From Bacteroidales bacterium (GTDB lineage Bacteria > Bacteroidota > Bacteroidia > Bacteroidales > 4484-276): DNA of 64,000 nt. Location: positions 1 to 64,000 of the forward strand of contig DASRND010000038.1 in NCBI GenBank assembly GCA_035647615.1. Direction: 5' to 3'. Under the pieces are notes generated by a model, which was not told where the DNA came from, ran no database searches, and saw only the letters and a program-made list of their open reading frames with translations. Position numbers and translations under genes: made by a program. Positions within the stretch are counted from its first letter, which is position 1. Each line of letters opens with the position of its first letter. Positions 62,244 to 64,000 of the stretch are shown here, one piece after another.

Positions 62244-64000
62244 ATGAAACACAAACTTTTACGCGCTCTTTTCTGTTTCCTGATTTTTGGCATTTCCTTC
62301 CTTCAGGCGCAAAACAATCAAAAAGCTACACAGCAAAATATCCCAGTGGATTACTCCGAAAACCCCTATTGGGTGGATATGATGCAGGATGTGTCGGCAA
62401 ACTTTTACGAGGTGCAAAAAGCCTTCACCACATACTTTGATGGCAGGCCTACCGGCAAAGGCAGTGGGTGGAAACAGTTTAAACGTTGGGAGCACTTTAT
62501 GGAGCCGCGCGTTTTCCCCACCGGCCAACGCCTCGACCATGCACGGGTGTGGAACGAAACTATGCAATACCGCAAGAGCAATCCCAAAAAAGATAATGCC
62601 CCCAAAAGCAACTGGACAAGCCTGGGTCCTGATACCTGGACCAACATCACCGGCCACTGGAACCCGGGCATTGGCCGCATCAACGTTATCGCCCGCGATC
62701 CCTTCGACCCCATGACCGTTTACATTGGTGCTCCATCCGGCGGCCTTTGGAAAACCAACGACGAGGGCGAAAACTGGGAGGTGCTCACCGACCATCTGCC
62801 TATCCTGGGTGTTTCAGCTATCGCCATCCATCCTGTCGATACCGACATTATTTATATCGGCACCGGCGACAAGGATGCCAGCGACAATTACAGCATCGGC
62901 GTATTGAAATCGACCGATGGCGGCTACACCTGGGAGCTGACCGGGCTTGACTGGAGCATTGGCCAAAACCGAACCATAGCAAAATTGCTTATCCATCCCG
63001 AGAACCCGGACATCCTTTTTGCCGCCACCACCAACGGCATTTATAAAACTACTGATGCCGGTGTAAGTTGGTACAACGTGCAAGGCGGCGACATCGACGA
63101 CATGGAATTTAAACCCGGCGACCCCGACATCGTGTATGCCTGCACCCAGAAATTCTACAAATCAACCAATGGCGGCGAGAGTTTTACACAGATTACCGGT
63201 GTGCCCACTACGAGCCGTGTGCAGATTGCCGTGAGCGATGCCAATCCGAATTACGTATATTTTTTCTCCTACCAAAGCGGTATTTACCGCTCCGAAAATA
63301 GCGGTAACACTTTTAGCAAACGCTCTTCCCAGCCAAACCAAGGCAGCCAGGGATGGTACGACCTGGCCTTTGCCGTTTCACACGAAAATGCCGAGGAGGT
63401 CCATTTGGGCGAAATAAACACCTGGCGATCGCTGAACGGCGGACAAAACTGGACCAAAACCACCGACTGGATGTGGGGCAATAACATTGGCTACACCCAC
63501 TGCGACATTCACGAAATGGTGTTTTACGGCGGAACGCTTTACGTGGGCACCGATGGCCTGGTGTGCAAATCGACCAACCACGGAAATACCTGGCACAGCT
63601 TTACCGAGGGCGTTTCCATACGACAGTTTTATCGTATTGCCGGCAGCAAAACCAATCCTTACAAACTGATGGGCGGGAGCCAGGATAACGGCACCAGCGT
63701 GTACACCGACGACCACTGGCACGAGTGGCTGGGAGCCGACGGCATGGAATGCGCCATCGACCACACCAACGAAAACATCGTGTATGGCACCTCGCAAAAT
63801 GGCACTTTTTACAAATCTACCAACGGTGGCAATGGCGGCAGTGTAAACGTAAGCCAGCCCGGCACCGGCTCGTGGGTTACGCCTTTTGTGATGCACCCCG
63901 AGGATCCCCAAACGCTGTTTGTCGGATTGAAAGATGTGCGCAAAACCACCAACGGCATGAATAGCTGGACCACCATTTCGAACCTCGGAAGCGGATACAT
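62244..64000 (+). CDS. Exported Asp-box/VPS10-like protein, 3' end outside the window
   Basis: The frame opens at ATG 62244 with a signal peptide (ending FLQAQN) and runs without a stop for 585 codons to the window's edge. It contains Asp-box repeats GLWKTNDEGENWEVL, VLKSTDGGYTWEL, IYKTTDAGVSWYNV and FYKSTNGGESFTQI, as in sortilin-type ten-bladed propellers and secreted glycosidase-like proteins of Bacteroidota. The domain before it (residues about 25-130) is a helical cap with NPYWVDMM. In such genes a type IX sorting domain usually lies at the missing end. It probably is co-regulated with the giant surface protein. Confidence 0.85.
   Translation, partial: MKHKLLRALFCFLIFGISFLQAQNNQKATQQNIPVDYSENPYWVDMMQDVSANFYEVQKAFTTYFDGRPTGKGSGWKQFKRWEHFMEPRVFPTGQRLDHARVWNETMQYRKSNPKKDNAPKSNWTSLGPDTWTNITGHWNPGIGRINVIARDPFDPMTVYIGAPSGGLWKTNDEGENWEVLTDHLPILGVSAIAIHPVDTDIIYIGTGDKDASDNYSIGVLKSTDGGYTWELTGLDWSIGQNRTIAKLLIHPENPDILFAATTNGIYKTTDAGVSWYNVQGGDIDDMEFKPGDPDIVYACTQKFYKSTNGGESFTQITGVPTTSRVQIAVSDANPNYVYFFSYQSGIYRSENSGNTFSKRSSQPNQGSQGWYDLAFAVSHENAEEVHLGEINTWRSLNGGQNWTKTTDWMWGNNIGYTHCDIHEMVFYGGTLYVGTDGLVCKSTNHGNTWHSFTEGVSIRQFYRIAGSKTNPYKLMGGSQDNGTSVYTDDHWHEWLGADGMECAIDHTNENIVYGTSQNGTFYKSTNGGNGGSVNVSQPGTGSWVTPFVMHPEDPQTLFVGLKDVRKTTNGMNSWTTISNLGSGY

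Overview
The window looks like a chromosomal segment of an anaerobe-type Bacteroidota, probably Bacteroidales/Marinilabiliales-like. The evidence is the gene content: type IX secretion sorting domains, an Oar-like TonB receptor, and DUF5103, DUF6146, DUF6377, DUF349 and RseC-type proteins. Several promoters carry the phylum's TAnnTTTG -7 element. I see no rRNA, tRNA, CRISPR array or insertion sequence. The species cannot be named from this sequence.

Region 1 (1-10427) is the unusual part. It is AT-rich and every gene is on the + strand. It is cut into seven modules by eight structured sites of 129-130 bp. Each site starts with a TAAC box, ends with a GTTR box, and has an imperfect 17-20 bp inverted repeat just inside both ends. 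This is the architecture of integron attC sites, so I read it as the distal part of a gene-cassette array whose integrase, if there is one, lies left of base 1. Cargo in order: an Asp-box lipoprotein; three small membrane proteins; a second lipoprotein; a candidate RiPP system (radical SAM/SPASM enzyme, 34-residue Cys-containing peptide, perfect hairpin, 284-residue protein); a nuclease module (small protein, GIY-YIG nuclease, Mrr-like endonuclease) that looks like defence; a TlpA-like thioredoxin; and a TonB-C-like exported protein. In all eight stems nearly every mismatch is A opposite C on the top strand, which becomes a T-G wobble on the bottom strand. The bottom strand should therefore fold better, as expected of attC sites.

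Region 2 (10430-50610) is ordinary, higher-GC core chromosome. It starts with a broken type IX sorting-domain remnant. It then holds an SDR/RseC/secreted-protein run, flavodoxin, a collapsed SDR pseudogene, an aroC-AsmA pair, a DUF349 protein, a CDF metal exporter, a DUF6377 regulator, a 7TM-HD phosphodiesterase, an NlpC/P60 hydrolase, an Oar-like TonB receptor followed by an ENPP-like phosphodiesterase lipoprotein, and the block maf / DUF502 / surE / small membrane gene / lpxB. After these come a TPR protein, DUF5103, a Cys-rich unknown, a CoA-transferase, an M49-like peptidase, DUF6146 and a HEAT-repeat protein. Several intergenic gaps hold palindromic or tandem repeats, notably three copies of a 160 bp unit at 21116-21520.

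Region 3 (50900-64000) is devoted to secretion. It holds a frame-broken small exported gene, a 3535-residue type IX surface protein made of beta-helix, BspA/DUF285 and alternating 100/99-residue Ig-like repeats, and the first 585 codons of an Asp-box/VPS10-like exported protein that runs off the window.
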